Shown one piece after another: positions 29,148 through 37,756 of a DNA stretch of 64,000 bases. Every line of letters begins with the position of its first letter. Positions within the stretch are counted from its first letter, which is position 1. Location of the stretch: positions 33,183-97,182 of the forward strand of contig CAJVZZ010000012.1 of the NCBI GenBank assembly GCA_913020435.1, read 5' to 3'. Source of the DNA: an uncultured Flavobacteriales bacterium. GTDB taxonomy: Bacteria > Bacteroidota > Bacteroidia > Flavobacteriales_G > Salibacteraceae. The notes under the pieces are model-generated. The model was not told the origin of the DNA and searched no databases. It saw only the letters and a program-made list of their open reading frames with translations. The translations under genes were made by a program, and so were the position numbers.

Positions 29148-30941
29148 TTAGTTATTCTTTCTTCTTTCGTTTTCTTTCAATTTGATTTTACGCATTCTGA
29201 TACTCTTTGGAGTAAACTCAACGTATTCATCTTTTTGAATGTATTCCAATGTTTCTTCTAGAGAAAAAATAATTGGGGGAGCCAAACGAACTTTATCATC
29301 AGTACTCTGAGTACGCATGTTCGTTAACTTTTTCGTTTTCGTAATATTGATAGTTAAATCAGTTGCACGAATGTGCTCTCCTAAAATTTGACCTTCGTAA
29401 ATCTCAGTTCCTGGAGCAATATAGAACTTACCTCTATCTTGCAACTTATCCAAAGCAAAAGGAATAGCCATTCCAGTTTCTAAAGCAATCAAAGTACCAT
29501 TCTTACGAGTTGGAATATCTCCTTTCCATGCTTCATAACCTGTAAAGCGGTGCGCCATAATAGCCTCACCAGCACTCACGTTAAGAATACTTGTTCTAAG
29601 TCCAATAATTCCTCTTGAAGGAATATTGAATTCCAAATGAATCAAATCACCTTTCGGCTCCATGATTACCATTTCACCTTTACGTTGATTTACCAACTCA
29701 ATAACCTTTCCTGAACTTGCTTCTGGAACGTCAATGGTCATTAATTCCATTGGCTCAGATTTTTTTCCGTCAATTTCCTTTATGATTACTTGAGGTTGAC
29801 CTACTTGTAATTCGTAACCTTCTCTTCGCATGGTTTCAATCAATACACTCAAGTGCATAATTCCACGTCCATAAACCATCAACTGATCTGGAGAAGAAGT
29901 ATCCTCAACCTTAAGTGCTAAATTCTTTTCCATTTCTTTCATCAATCGATCTCTCAAATGACGAGAAGTAACAAAATCTCCTTCCTTACCAAAGAATGGT
30001 GAATTGTTAATGGTAAACATCATGCTCATTGTAGGCTCATCAATGCTCATAGCTTTCATTCCTTCTGGTGACTCAAAATCGGCAATGGTATCACCAATTT
30101 CAAATTCAGGAATTCCGGTTAAAGCACACAAATCTCCTGCAGGAACTTCAGTTACCTTTTTACGAGATAAACCGTCAAAAGTAAAAAGCTCCTTAGTTCT
30201 TGATTTTATAATACTACCATCACGCTTAACCAAACTAACTGGCATATTTTCTTTCATAGTGCCACGAGAAACTCTACCAATTGCTATTCTACCGACATAA
30301 GAAGAATAATCAATAGTGGTAATCTGCATTTGAAGCGTACCTGGCGCTATTTCTGGAACTGGAACTTTATCCAGAATCATATCTAATAATGGCTCAATGT
30401 TATCTGTTTTATCTGAAGGATCTAAACTCATCCATTCATCCTTTGCAGAACCATAAACACTAGAGAAATCTAATTGTTCTTCTGTAGCATCTAAGTTGAA
30501 CATCAAATCAAAAACCATTTCATGAACCTCTTCAGGTCTACAATTTGGTTTATCAACTTTGTTTATTACCACGATTGGCTTCAATCCTAATTCTAAAGAT
30601 TTAGAAAGTACATAACGCGTTTGAGGCATAGGGCCTTCAAAAGCATCTACCAATAAAAGCACACCATCAGCCATGTTTAACACACGCTCTACCTCACCAC
30701 CAAAATCGGCGTGACCAGGAGTATCAATAATATTGATTTTGGTTCCTTTATAGGTTACCGAAACGTTCTTTGAGAAAATAGTGATTCCACGTTCTCTTTC
30801 TTGATCGTTGCTATCTAAAATCAAGTCTCCCGTTTCCTGGTTCTCTCTAAAGAGTTCACAGTGGTGGAGTATTTTGTCAACCAAAGTTGTTTTTCCGTGG
30901 TCTACGTGGGCGATAATTGCCACATTTCTAATTGCTTCCAT
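29148..30941 (-). CDS. typA: Ribosome-associated GTPase TypA/BipA
   Basis: Translational GTPase that binds 70S ribosomes and helps assembly of the large subunit, especially under cold or stress. The 597 residues show AHVDHGKTT (P loop, about 11-19), a switch I region with RERGITI, DTPGHADFGGEVERV, NKVDKPNC, domain II, and the C-terminal BipA-specific part (PSRGIIGLRTSILN, MAHRFTGYEAWKGD, GQILGEHIRATDL). Full length. The start ATG at 30941 gives MEAIRNVAIIAHVDHG, the canonical N-terminus. Stands alone with its own terminator. Confidence 0.97.
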   Translation of the reverse strand: MEAIRNVAIIAHVDHGKTTLVDKILHHCELFRENQETGDLILDSNDQERERGITIFSKNVSVTYKGTKINIIDTPGHADFGGEVERVLNMADGVLLLVDAFEGPMPQTRYVLSKSLELGLKPIVVINKVDKPNCRPEEVHEMVFDLMFNLDATEEQLDFSSVYGSAKDEWMSLDPSDKTDNIEPLLDMILDKVPVPEIAPGTLQMQITTIDYSSYVGRIAIGRVSRGTMKENMPVSLVKRDGSIIKSRTKELFTFDGLSRKKVTEVPAGDLCALTGIPEFEIGDTIADFESPEGMKAMSIDEPTMSMMFTINNSPFFGKEGDFVTSRHLRDRLMKEMEKNLALKVEDTSSPDQLMVYGRGIMHLSVLIETMRREGYELQVGQPQVIIKEIDGKKSEPMELMTIDVPEASSGKVIELVNQRKGEMVIMEPKGDLIHLEFNIPSRGIIGLRTSILNVSAGEAIMAHRFTGYEAWKGDIPTRKNGTLIALETGMAIPFALDKLQDRGKFYIAPGTEIYEGQILGEHIRATDLTINITKTKKLTNMRTQSTDDKVRLAPPIIFSLEETLEYIQKDEYVEFTPKSIRMRKIKLKENERRKNN

Positions 30942-30958
30942 TTTTCTAAAATTGGCTG

Positions 30959-30992
30959 CAAAAGTAGCCTTTATCTATACGTTAAAAATCAA
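30959..30992 (-). promoter_or_regulatory. Candidate typA promoter
   Basis: On the minus strand TACTTTTG (-7 type TAnnTTTG) at 30959-30966, 18 bases before the typA ATG. A TTG at 30990-30992 lies 23 bases further up, a little longer than the usual spacer, so the -33 assignment is tentative. Confidence 0.5.
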
Positions 30993-31054
30993 AAAGAAGG
31001 AATTAAATAATGGAACTAATTTTTAGTTTGATTTGTCTTAAAGAAAAACTGTAA

Positions 31055-31438
31055 ATGACTAGAGATTCAGACCTGTTAAAGCTTCGCCCTATCGTTGATT
31101 TTAATTCTGATAATTTGAAAAAAGTTGAGGCTTTTCAGAGCAAAACCTTAAGACCAATTTTAAAATTTCAGAATCAATTTATTCTCTACAATCTCAAGAA
31201 TTACATAAAAACTAGAGAGCCATTGTTTAATGCGTACAACGCACTAGAACAGAAAAAAATTATTAGAAAATCGGTAAAGGAAGATCAACGTTTAAAAAAT
31301 CATTTACTTTCTTCGGTGATTGCGTATTTCACGATTGAAGAATTAGATTTTTATAATGAAAACTCCAAAGAAATATCAAAGCGTATAGTTAGTATGATAA
31401 CACAGCGTGTGGAAGATCAGATTTCTGTCCTTTTTTAA
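31055..31438 (+). CDS. Conserved flavobacterial protein of unknown function
   Basis: A 127-residue soluble protein, mostly helical, with no signal peptide or Cys. The pattern RPIVDFNSDNL, FQSKTLRPILKFQNQFI and KNHLLSSVIAYFTIEELDFY, ending in a helix with RIVSMITQRVEDQ, recalls a small Flavobacteriia family that databases often label glyoxalase by transfer; no vicinal-oxygen-chelate metal ligands can be seen here, so I would not use that name. Divergent from typA with 113 bases between them; promoter not clearly seen. Confidence 0.7.
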   Translation: MTRDSDLLKLRPIVDFNSDNLKKVEAFQSKTLRPILKFQNQFILYNLKNYIKTREPLFNAYNALEQKKIIRKSVKEDQRLKNHLLSSVIAYFTIEELDFYNENSKEISKRIVSMITQRVEDQISVLF

Positions 31439-31472
31439 TCGTATCAATTTAGATTATCCAACAAATCAATAA

Positions 31473-31613
31473 GGAAAATTATTCTGCAATTTTGAGTTAA
31501 AACCAGCACTATTAGTTGGTAAATTCTATTTCAGGAGGGTCGAAAAGGACGTCGTTTTTTTAAAATCTATTCCAACCACAGGAACAACTCCTGAAGGACC
31601 ATACTGGAAGTAA
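31473..31613 (+). pseudogene. Probable 3' fragment of a lost gene
   Basis: A stop-to-stop stretch of 46 codons without a start codon reads GKLFCNFELKPALLVGKFYF, then RRVEKDVVFLKSIPTTGTTP and EGPYWK. The composition is protein-like and out of character for the AT-rich gap. No family was recognised. The rest of the 283-base gap up to the AtoE gene shows nothing else. Confidence 0.3.
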
Positions 31614-31721
31614 ATAAAAAACTAAGTATTTTAAACTGTATGGATTACATATTCTGTACAATGGCGCATTTGCATGATGTCTATATGATTTAAAGGTTGG
31701 ACCTTCAGCTTTTGAATTCCT

Positions 31722-33137
31722 CTAAAACACCAATAACCCAAGTAAGAATATAGCCGACCCTAAAACAAACAACACCAAAGTATAAGGTAATATTTCTTTT
31801 GCCTTCAAACCAGTTATCCCCAACAATGGCAATGCCCAAAAAGGTTGTAGCATATTAGTCAGCTGATCACCATAAGCTAACGCCATTATACTCTTTGGAA
31901 GTGACACTCCTAAAGCACTTGCTGCTTGCACTATAATAGGCCCTTGAATTGCCCACTGTCCTCCTCCACTTGGAACAAATATGTTTACTATTCCTGCTGA
32001 GATAAAAGTAAAAATCGGGTAAGTCGTTTCATTGGATATGGAAACCATTCCATGAGACAAAACATCAACTAATCCACTGGTTTTCATCATACCCATTATC
32101 CCAAAATAGAGAGGGAATTGAATTAGAATTCCTGAAACACCACCTATTGCAGATTCCATCGCTTTTAAAAATGCAGTGAAGTTTTGATGAAACAACAAAC
32201 TCAAGCTCAATAAAAGTAGATTGATATTATTTGGAGTAAAAAAAGACAGAATGTCCCCGTTGTTCTGAAGGAACAGTTTTAATAGAGTCACCATTAATAC
32301 AATGCAGCCAAAAGCAATTCCTACCCAATTTGAATAATCTAATCGTTCTGCTCCATTTATTGCAATTTTTACAGTTGGTTTTTCATTGGTAAGTAAACTT
32401 GGAATACTAGTTTGGGTTGTTTTCCCCAACTTAAAAAACACCAATGGAATAATGACTAAAAGTGCAACTGATACTAGCAAGTTCATTGGACTGAAAACAG
32501 TTTCTGCAAAAGTGATTTGGTCAGGTAGTGTAAATGCTAGTTCTGAATTAAAATCTTTTACTAAGGTTTTTAAATGTCCAGCTTCAGCAACCTTGGTAAG
32601 TGACGAACCACTCAATCCTCCGTGCCAAACCATAAGTCCCGCATATCCAGCAGCGCCAATCAACGGATAATTTAATGGCCGATTCAATCTTGAGAACTTC
32701 TCCCCTACTTTTCGAGCGAAAATTGCTCCGAAAATTAATCCAAGCCCCCAGTTAAATAGTCCTACAATCATGGTCAAAAAAACGACCGTAGCTGCAGATG
32801 AAGCGCTGTCTTTGCAATAAAAAAGTGCCTTTTGAATAAGATTATCTATTGGTTTTGAAAGAGCCAACAAATGACCCAATAAAAGCATAAGCATCATTTG
32901 CATAGCAAATACGAGCAAACTATTATTCCATAAGCCAGATTCCCAAGAAATTGCTACTGCTAAAAACCGTTGTGGCAATCCTCCTTCATAGTTTCCAAAA
33001 AAGAAAGCCAAGAACCAGGTAAATACGGTAAGTAAGACGGCAATTGTAAATGGAGCAGGCAGAACTGCTTTAACCACATTTATAAACCGATCGCTGAATG
33101 TCATGCCGCTAAAATAGTTCTTCTGAAATTTATGCAA
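31722..33137 (-). CDS. Short-chain fatty acid transporter, AtoE family
   Basis: A 471-residue inner-membrane protein with about twelve hydrophobic helices, related to E. coli AtoE, which takes up short-chain fatty acids such as butyrate or acetoacetate. Typical segments are FTWFLAFFFGNYEGG, LVFAMQMMLMLLLGHLLA, FNWGLGLIFGAIFARKVG, GLMVWHGGLSGSSLTKVAE, FVPSGGGQWAIQGPII and AYGDQLTNMLQPFWALPLLGI. The ATG at 33137 is taken; an internal ATG at 33104 (MTFSDRF) is possible and would remove 11 residues. No CoA-transferase genes are adjacent, so the physiological substrate is not confirmed. Confidence 0.88.
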   Translation of the reverse strand: MHKFQKNYFSGMTFSDRFINVVKAVLPAPFTIAVLLTVFTWFLAFFFGNYEGGLPQRFLAVAISWESGLWNNSLLVFAMQMMLMLLLGHLLALSKPIDNLIQKALFYCKDSASSAATVVFLTMIVGLFNWGLGLIFGAIFARKVGEKFSRLNRPLNYPLIGAAGYAGLMVWHGGLSGSSLTKVAEAGHLKTLVKDFNSELAFTLPDQITFAETVFSPMNLLVSVALLVIIPLVFFKLGKTTQTSIPSLLTNEKPTVKIAINGAERLDYSNWVGIAFGCIVLMVTLLKLFLQNNGDILSFFTPNNINLLLLSLSLLFHQNFTAFLKAMESAIGGVSGILIQFPLYFGIMGMMKTSGLVDVLSHGMVSISNETTYPIFTFISAGIVNIFVPSGGGQWAIQGPIIVQAASALGVSLPKSIMALAYGDQLTNMLQPFWALPLLGITGLKAKEILPYTLVLFVLGSAIFLLGLLVF

Positions 33138-33166
33138 TGAAAAGAAGTTTCTAAAAACAAGTACCT

Positions 33167-33194
33167 GTCATGCTGAATTTATTTTCAGCATATC
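33167..33194. repeat. Intergenic palindromic element, ATGCTGAA type
   Basis: ATGCTGAA and TTCAGCAT arms surround a TTTATT centre, preceded by GTC and followed by ATCC. This matches the form of a short palindromic repeat that I have seen scattered between genes in flavobacterial genomes. Only one copy is in the window. Confidence 0.45.
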
Positions 33195-33284
33195 CATTGA
33201 ATGCAAGTAAGAGAAACAAGTAAGATAACCTAAGAGCGAGTTGTGGCAAGCTGATCATTTTGGAATTATAGTCAGTTATAAAAT

Positions 33285-33312
33285 TAAAAAAGGGTGCAAA
33301 TGCACCCTTTTT
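33285..33312. terminator. Terminator downstream of the DUF3127 gene
   Basis: AAAAAAGGGTGC, loop AAA, TGCACCCTTTTT. It has A and T runs on both sides. Placed 58 bases after the end of the minus-strand DUF3127 gene and likely its terminator. Confidence 0.8.
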
Positions 33313-33333
33313 AATATCTTTTATTTTCGAAAT

Positions 33334-33360
33334 TCCCGTTTTCGCGGTAACGACGATAGA
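33334..33360. repeat. Intergenic element, CCCGnTTTCGCGG type
   Basis: TTCCCGTTTTCGCGGTAACG followed by ACGATAG resembles a degenerate copy of the CCCGCTTTCGCGGGAATGAC short palindrome common between genes of Bacteroidota. Arms here are imperfect. Single copy in the window. Confidence 0.35.
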
Positions 33361-33369
33361 GAACTAATT

Positions 33370-33756
33370 CTAGAATGGTAAATCATCCTCTTCTTCAGCG
33401 CTATTTCCTTTTGCATCAGATGCACTAGGAGCAGGAATATTTGGCATTGCAGCTGGTGCAGCAGCTGGTGCAGCTTGCCCGCTACCTTTAGCGATTCTCC
33501 AACCGTTCACACTGTTAAAATACTTTATTTCTCCTTGTGGATTGGTCCACTCTCTTCCTCTTAAGTTGATTTGCACTGTTGCGTCATCACCTACTTTAAA
33601 ACTATCCAATAAAGCAGTATTATTTTGGGTAAACTCAATCATAATCGCCTGCGGATACTGCTCATTGGTAGTAACTACCATTTCTCTTTTCTTAAATCCG
33701 TTACTTCCAAATTCTTGAGTTTCCCCAATCATTTTAACTTTTCCTGAAACTTCCAT
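33370..33756 (-). CDS. DUF3127-type OB-fold protein with an SSB-like tail
   Basis: A 128-residue protein starting MEVSGKVKMIGETQEFGSNG, the pattern of the DUF3127 family of Bacteroidota, whose fold is related to single-strand DNA-binding proteins. After the core (VTTNEQYPQAIMIEF, GDDATVQINLRGREWTNPQG, YFNSVNGWRI) comes an Ala/Pro linker and the acidic end EEEDDLPF, very like the DDIPF tip by which SSB recruits repair and replication proteins. The ATG at 33756 is preferred over one at 33792, which would add twelve polar residues. Together with the upstream flavin reductase it may form an operon (46 bases apart). Confidence 0.8.
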   Translation of the reverse strand: MEVSGKVKMIGETQEFGSNGFKKREMVVTTNEQYPQAIMIEFTQNNTALLDSFKVGDDATVQINLRGREWTNPQGEIKYFNSVNGWRIAKGSGQAAPAAAPAAMPNIPAPSASDAKGNSAEEEDDLPF

Positions 33757-33802
33757 TTTGTTTTTGTTTTGCGAGGATGCATCCTCATTCATTTTTCGTT
33801 TG

Positions 33803-34699
33803 TTAATCGTTATTAAAAGCCAGCAAGGTTTTCCATGCTGCTTCTACATTCTTTTCTTCTAAATATTGTTTTGCCAATTTGTGCAATTCAACTTCTAGTT
33901 TAGGCGCATTATCCTCAAATTCCTGAAAAACATCACTCAGTTCTATTAGCCTAAACTCATTCACCGCAGTCTCATCAGGCACAGATTCAACATTCCCTAA
34001 TTGTCCTAAATTGTTTCCTGTCAGAATATTTGAATTCCGAATATCTGAAGGAATCTTATCAACTCCAATTCCTAAAGTAGTTAAGGGTTTAGCCACTTCA
34101 AACAAGGCATTTTCACTAGCTCTAACATACCAATTTGCGCCCATTCTTCCTACCAAATCCAACTTTTTAGTATCCAGTTTTCCTTCACTATCCAAAAATT
34201 CTTCTTTAATATGAATTCGTACTACTTCACAAATCACAAGATTTCCAGCACCTCCATTCGAACCTAATTCTTTAACTTCAATCACCTTACACTCCAATTG
34301 AACGGGTGATTCAGCTACTCTAGGCGGGGCGATCAAATCTGACTTAAGCATAGTTAAACCAGCTTTTTCAAATTCATTAACTCCGTTTGCATATTCTGTG
34401 CTACTCAAACTCATTTGCTGCACGATGGAATGATTAACAATGTTGATAACCACCTCTGGATGTTCCTTTACGTTTTCGTAAGTATGTTTAGTTGTGTTGT
34501 CCCTTCCCCTTCGCGCAGGAGAAAAAATAGCAATGGGAGGGTTTGCACTAAATACATTAAAAAAGGAAAAAGGAGATAAATTGACATCTCCATCAGCATT
34601 AACAGTACTCGCAAAGGCAATGGGTCTTGGTGCTACAGCACTCAACAAATAACCATGTAATTTGGGAACTGAAATTTCCTTTGGATCTATACTTAGCAT
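33803..34699 (-). CDS. Flavin reductase-like (split-barrel FMN-binding) protein
   Basis: A 298-residue protein with the flavin-reductase-like split barrel: SAVAPRPIAFASTVNADGDVNLSPFSFF (about 18-45, described in parts), FNVFSANPPIAIFSPARRGRDN, and VVINIVNHSIVQQMSLSS. These match the family of FMN-binding reductases that have the RPxAxxST and NLSPFSFF segments. A roughly 100-residue C-terminal addition is helical and acidic. The frame is open up to 34762, but MLSIDPKEISVPK from the ATG at 34699 is the typical N-terminus. Electron acceptor unknown. Confidence 0.85.
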   Translation of the reverse strand: MLSIDPKEISVPKLHGYLLSAVAPRPIAFASTVNADGDVNLSPFSFFNVFSANPPIAIFSPARRGRDNTTKHTYENVKEHPEVVINIVNHSIVQQMSLSSTEYANGVNEFEKAGLTMLKSDLIAPPRVAESPVQLECKVIEVKELGSNGGAGNLVICEVVRIHIKEEFLDSEGKLDTKKLDLVGRMGANWYVRASENALFEVAKPLTTLGIGVDKIPSDIRNSNILTGNNLGQLGNVESVPDETAVNEFRLIELSDVFQEFEDNAPKLEVELHKLAKQYLEEKNVEAAWKTLLAFNND

Positions 34700-34851
34700 T
34701 GGCGCAAATTTATGCCTCCAAATGTAGTTTTTTGAATTTCGAGGGAACAGGATTTTAGTCACTACTTTGATAAAACTTATAAAGGAATTGTCAATAAATA
34801 TCTTTCCTAATTAAGTTGCAAAAAAGAGATTTAATAAGAATAGGAAAATCA

Positions 34852-34859
34852 TATATTTG
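34852..34859 (+). promoter_or_regulatory. tRNA-Leu promoter -7 element
   Basis: TATATTTG, a perfect TAnnTTTG, 48 bases before the mature tRNA 5' end. No TTG is found at the normal distance upstream. Confidence 0.5.
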
Positions 34860-34906
34860 CCGCCCGAAAACAATTATAAAATTATTTCGGGAGTTCTTTA
34901 AAATAT

Positions 34907-34988
34907 GCAGGCGTGGTGGAATTGGTAGACACGCTAGACTTAGGATCTAGTGCCGCAAGGTGTGAGAGTTCGAGTCTCTCCGCCTGTA
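34907..34988 (+). tRNA. tRNA-Leu (anticodon UAG)
   Basis: Acceptor arms GCAGGCG and CGCCTGT, D arm with TGGTGGAATTGGTAGACA, anticodon stem CTAGA and TCTAG closing loop CTTAGGA with anticodon TAG, a long variable arm (TGCCGCAAGGTGTG) as expected for Leu, and T arm GAGAGTTCGAGTCTCTC. CCA is not encoded. The tRNA reads CUA and related Leu codons. Its 3' end is the first unit of a 127-bp tandem repeat. Confidence 0.96.
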
Positions 34989-35246
34989 CTTATAGAAAGA
35001 CTCTTCATTAATTTGAAGGGTCTTTTTTTATTTATAACCAGTATTGAAAATTTTGAGAGACAAGAAGTTTATACTGAGCGACCAAAGGAAGTCGAAGTGA
35101 GTCTCTCCGCCTTTACTTATGGAAAGACTCTTCATTAATTTGAAGGTTCTTTTTTTGTTTTTAAGTAGGTCTTCAAATTTTGAGAGACAAGAAATTTATA
35201 CTAAGCGACCAAAGGAATTAGAACTGGGTCTCTCCGGCTATAATTA
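34961..35246. repeat. 127-bp tandem repeat seeded in the tRNA-Leu 3' end
   Basis: GAGTCTCTCCGCC of the tRNA (34972), the copy at 35099 and the degenerate GGGTCTCTCCGGC at 35226 are spaced exactly 127 bases apart. Each unit also holds an AAAGACTCTTCA hairpin and a block with TTTTGAGAGACAAGAA, TTTATACT and AGCGACCAAAGGAA. There are about two and a quarter copies, each more diverged with distance from the tRNA. This repeat fills the 464-base gap up to about 35246; the rest of the gap carries the next promoter. Confidence 0.85.
34996..35029 (+). terminator. tRNA-Leu terminator (and its repeat copy)
   Basis: AAAGACTCTTCA, loop TTAAT, TGAAGGGTCTTT and a T run: twelve base pairs with one G-T. A second copy with a T for G change lies at 35123-35156 within the tandem repeat. 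Confidence 0.88.
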
Positions 35247-35375
35247 TAGAATTAAAGAGCTTTAATCTGAAAATATTGAGGCTTTTTTCGTTTGTGTAAA
35301 CTTAGAGCTGGCCAATCCAGTTCTTATATTGTTTACAGCCGTAATCATTTTATAAAAATAATTTTACTTTTTATA

Positions 35376-35405
35376 TTGTTAGTTAAGGCTAACTTATTAC
35401 GTTTG
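35376..35405 (+). promoter_or_regulatory. Promoter of the CxxC TonB receptor operon
   Basis: TTG at 35376-35378, a 19-base spacer and TACGTTTG at 35398-35405, 48 bases before the receptor ATG. The spacer is occupied by a 16-bp inverted repeat. Confidence 0.75.
35378..35393. promoter_or_regulatory. Candidate repressor operator in promoter spacer
   Basis: GTTAG, TTAAGG, CTAAC: an inverted repeat lying between the -33 and -7 elements, where a bound protein would block polymerase. The TTAG...CTAA form recalls DtxR-family metal-responsive operators, which suggests metal control of the receptor; the regulator is not in the window. Confidence 0.5.
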
Positions 35406-35452
35406 CAAACTGAAACAATTATAGTTTAACAAACAAAACACTACAAAGTATC

Positions 35453-37756
35453 ATGAAATATATTTCATTAGTTATAGTCTCCTTTTTATTCTCAACCAAT
35501 CTGTTTGCTCAGAATGCCGTAATCAGCGGAAAAGTTACAGATGCCAATGATGTGGTGCCTTATGCCAATGTTTATTTAAAAGGAACTAGCCTTGGAGCAA
35601 CAACTGACGAAAACGGAAAATATATCATCAACAATATTCCAGCTGGAAAATACGAATTAGTTGCTTCCTTTATTTCATACATAAAATCTATAAAAACGAT
35701 AACCGCTGCTGCCAACTCCAAACAAAATATTGATATAGAGCTAAAGCCAGATCTTTCTAGACTGAATGAAATTGTTGTTTCTGGAACAATGAAGCCGATG
35801 TCTAGGTTAGAGAGTCCGGTTCCAGTTGAAGTGTACAGCGCCGAATTTTTTAAATCGAATCCAACCCCGTCTATTTACGAAGCTTTGCAGAATGTAAACG
35901 GAGTTCGACCCCAGATAAATTGTGCAGTTTGTAATACCGGCGATATTCATATCAATGGCTTGGAGGGAGCTTATACAATGGTTACTATCGATGGAATGCC
36001 TATAGTGAGTGGTTTATCTACTGTATATGGGTTGAGTGGAATTCCACAGTCGCTTATCGAAAGAGTAGAAATAGTAAAAGGACCAGCATCAACATTATAC
36101 GGGTCTGAATCCGTTGGTGGATTGATTAACGTAATCACAAAAAACCCCGATAATGCAGCCTTGTTTTCTGCCGATATTTTCACGACCACATGGGGCGAAC
36201 TTAACGCTGATATTGCTACTAAGTTCAAAGCGGGTGAAAAAGCAGATGCACTGGTAGGAGTAAACTACTTCAATTTCAATAACCGAATAGATAATAACAA
36301 CGATAACTTTACTGATGTAACCTTACAAAATCGAATTTCAGTTTTTAATAAATGGAATATAAAACGAAAGGAAAATCGCATTTTTTCTATTGCTGGACGT
36401 TATGTTTATGAAGACCGTTTTGGTGGTGAAATGGACTGGAATGCTGATGATCATCGTGGTGGAGATGAGGTTTATGGCGAGAGTATCTACACCAGTCGCT
36501 GGGAGCTTTTAGGAACTTACCAATTACCAATCAAAGAGCGTGTAATACTTATGTTTAGCGCAAACTCACACGACCAAAATTCGGTTTATGGAAACACCAT
36601 TTACATAGCGGACCAAAAAATTGGTTTTGGTCAACTTACTTGGAACAAGGAACTCGGTGAGAAAAACGACCTACTGTTCGGAGCTGCAATGCGTTACACT
36701 TATTACGACGACAATACTCCAGCAACTGCGACTTCAGATAGTTTAAACCCTCAGAATGCCCCAGCTAATACATTTCTTCCTGGAATCTTTATTCAAGACG
36801 AAATCAGTATTAATGAATACAATAAAGTGCTCCTTGGAATGCGTTATGATTACAACTCCATTCACGGCAATATCTTTACGCCACGATTCAATTACAAATG
36901 GACTTCAAAAAATAAAAGCAATATTCTTCGATTTAGTTTTGGAACAGGCTACCGAGTTGCCAATGTGTTTACAGAAGATCATGCTGCACTTACTGGAGCC
37001 AGAAAAGTGGAGTTTCTTTCCGACTTAAATCCAGAAACCTCTTACAACGGAAACATCAATTACGTCAAGAAAATCTTTACAAAAAATGATTGGTATGTTG
37101 GGCTTGATGGCTCGTTATTCTATACTTATTTCACCAATAAGATTTTCCCCGACTACGATACGGACCCAAATAAAATTATCTACGATAACTTAGACGGTCA
37201 TGCCGTATCGAATGGTTTTTCGTTGAATGTAGATGCAACCTATAAAAATTTATCGTTAATGGCTGGAGGTACTGTTATGGACGTTTATAGCGTTCAAAAT
37301 GGTCTAAAAGAACAACAAGAACTTACTGAGCAGTATACAGGAACTTGGTCTGTAGGTTATACCTTTGTAAAGTTGAATGTAAAGGTCGATTATACTGGAA
37401 ATTTATATGGGCCAATGAAATTGCCATTATTAGGAGCTGAAGACCCAAGACCAGAGTTTTCGCCTTGGTGGAGCATTCAGAACATTCAATTGACCAAGAT
37501 ATTTGCTAACGGATTGGAAATTTATGGCGGTGCAAAAAACTTGCTGAATTGGGTGCCTTGGACAAATCTTGGAGATGCTGGGTTAATTGCGAGAACCAAT
37601 GACCCTTTTGATAAAAATGTTGCGTTTACTCCAGGTGGTGAGGTAATTCAGACAGCAAGTAACCCCTACTCTTTTACTTTTGATCCTACCTACGTTTATG
37701 GTCCAAATCAAGGCATTCGAGGCTTTTTTGGTATTCGATTTACTTTTGATAAATAG
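35453..37756 (+). CDS. TonB-dependent receptor with CxxC in the plug
   Basis: A 767-residue outer-membrane transporter: signal peptide ending NLFAQ, a carboxypeptidase-like regulatory domain (about 22-105; GKVTDANDVVPYANVYLKG), a plug (about 115-225) and a barrel ending GIRGFFGIRFTFDK. The plug contains RPQINCAVCNTGDIHINGLE, with Cys157 and Cys160, then TMVTIDGMPIVSGLSTVYGL and VEIVKGPASTLYGSESVGGL. A Cys pair in a plug is unusual and suggests a metal or thiol-sensitive step. A thioredoxin-like gene starts directly after its stop. Promoter with an embedded operator upstream suggests tight repression. Substrate not known; metal or metal chelate is an inference. Confidence 0.88.
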   Translation: MKYISLVIVSFLFSTNLFAQNAVISGKVTDANDVVPYANVYLKGTSLGATTDENGKYIINNIPAGKYELVASFISYIKSIKTITAAANSKQNIDIELKPDLSRLNEIVVSGTMKPMSRLESPVPVEVYSAEFFKSNPTPSIYEALQNVNGVRPQINCAVCNTGDIHINGLEGAYTMVTIDGMPIVSGLSTVYGLSGIPQSLIERVEIVKGPASTLYGSESVGGLINVITKNPDNAALFSADIFTTTWGELNADIATKFKAGEKADALVGVNYFNFNNRIDNNNDNFTDVTLQNRISVFNKWNIKRKENRIFSIAGRYVYEDRFGGEMDWNADDHRGGDEVYGESIYTSRWELLGTYQLPIKERVILMFSANSHDQNSVYGNTIYIADQKIGFGQLTWNKELGEKNDLLFGAAMRYTYYDDNTPATATSDSLNPQNAPANTFLPGIFIQDEISINEYNKVLLGMRYDYNSIHGNIFTPRFNYKWTSKNKSNILRFSFGTGYRVANVFTEDHAALTGARKVEFLSDLNPETSYNGNINYVKKIFTKNDWYVGLDGSLFYTYFTNKIFPDYDTDPNKIIYDNLDGHAVSNGFSLNVDATYKNLSLMAGGTVMDVYSVQNGLKEQQELTEQYTGTWSVGYTFVKLNVKVDYTGNLYGPMKLPLLGAEDPRPEFSPWWSIQNIQLTKIFANGLEIYGGAKNLLNWVPWTNLGDAGLIARTNDPFDKNVAFTPGGEVIQTASNPYSFTFDPTYVYGPNQGIRGFFGIRFTFDK

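Noticed and set aside
34950..35138. A frame starting in tRNA-Leu
   Set aside because: The DNA is the tRNA, its terminator and the tandem repeat; not protein-coding.
34961..35246. CRISPR array
   Set aside because: The repeat unit is 127 bases, includes a tRNA end and terminator, decays with distance, and there are no cas genes.
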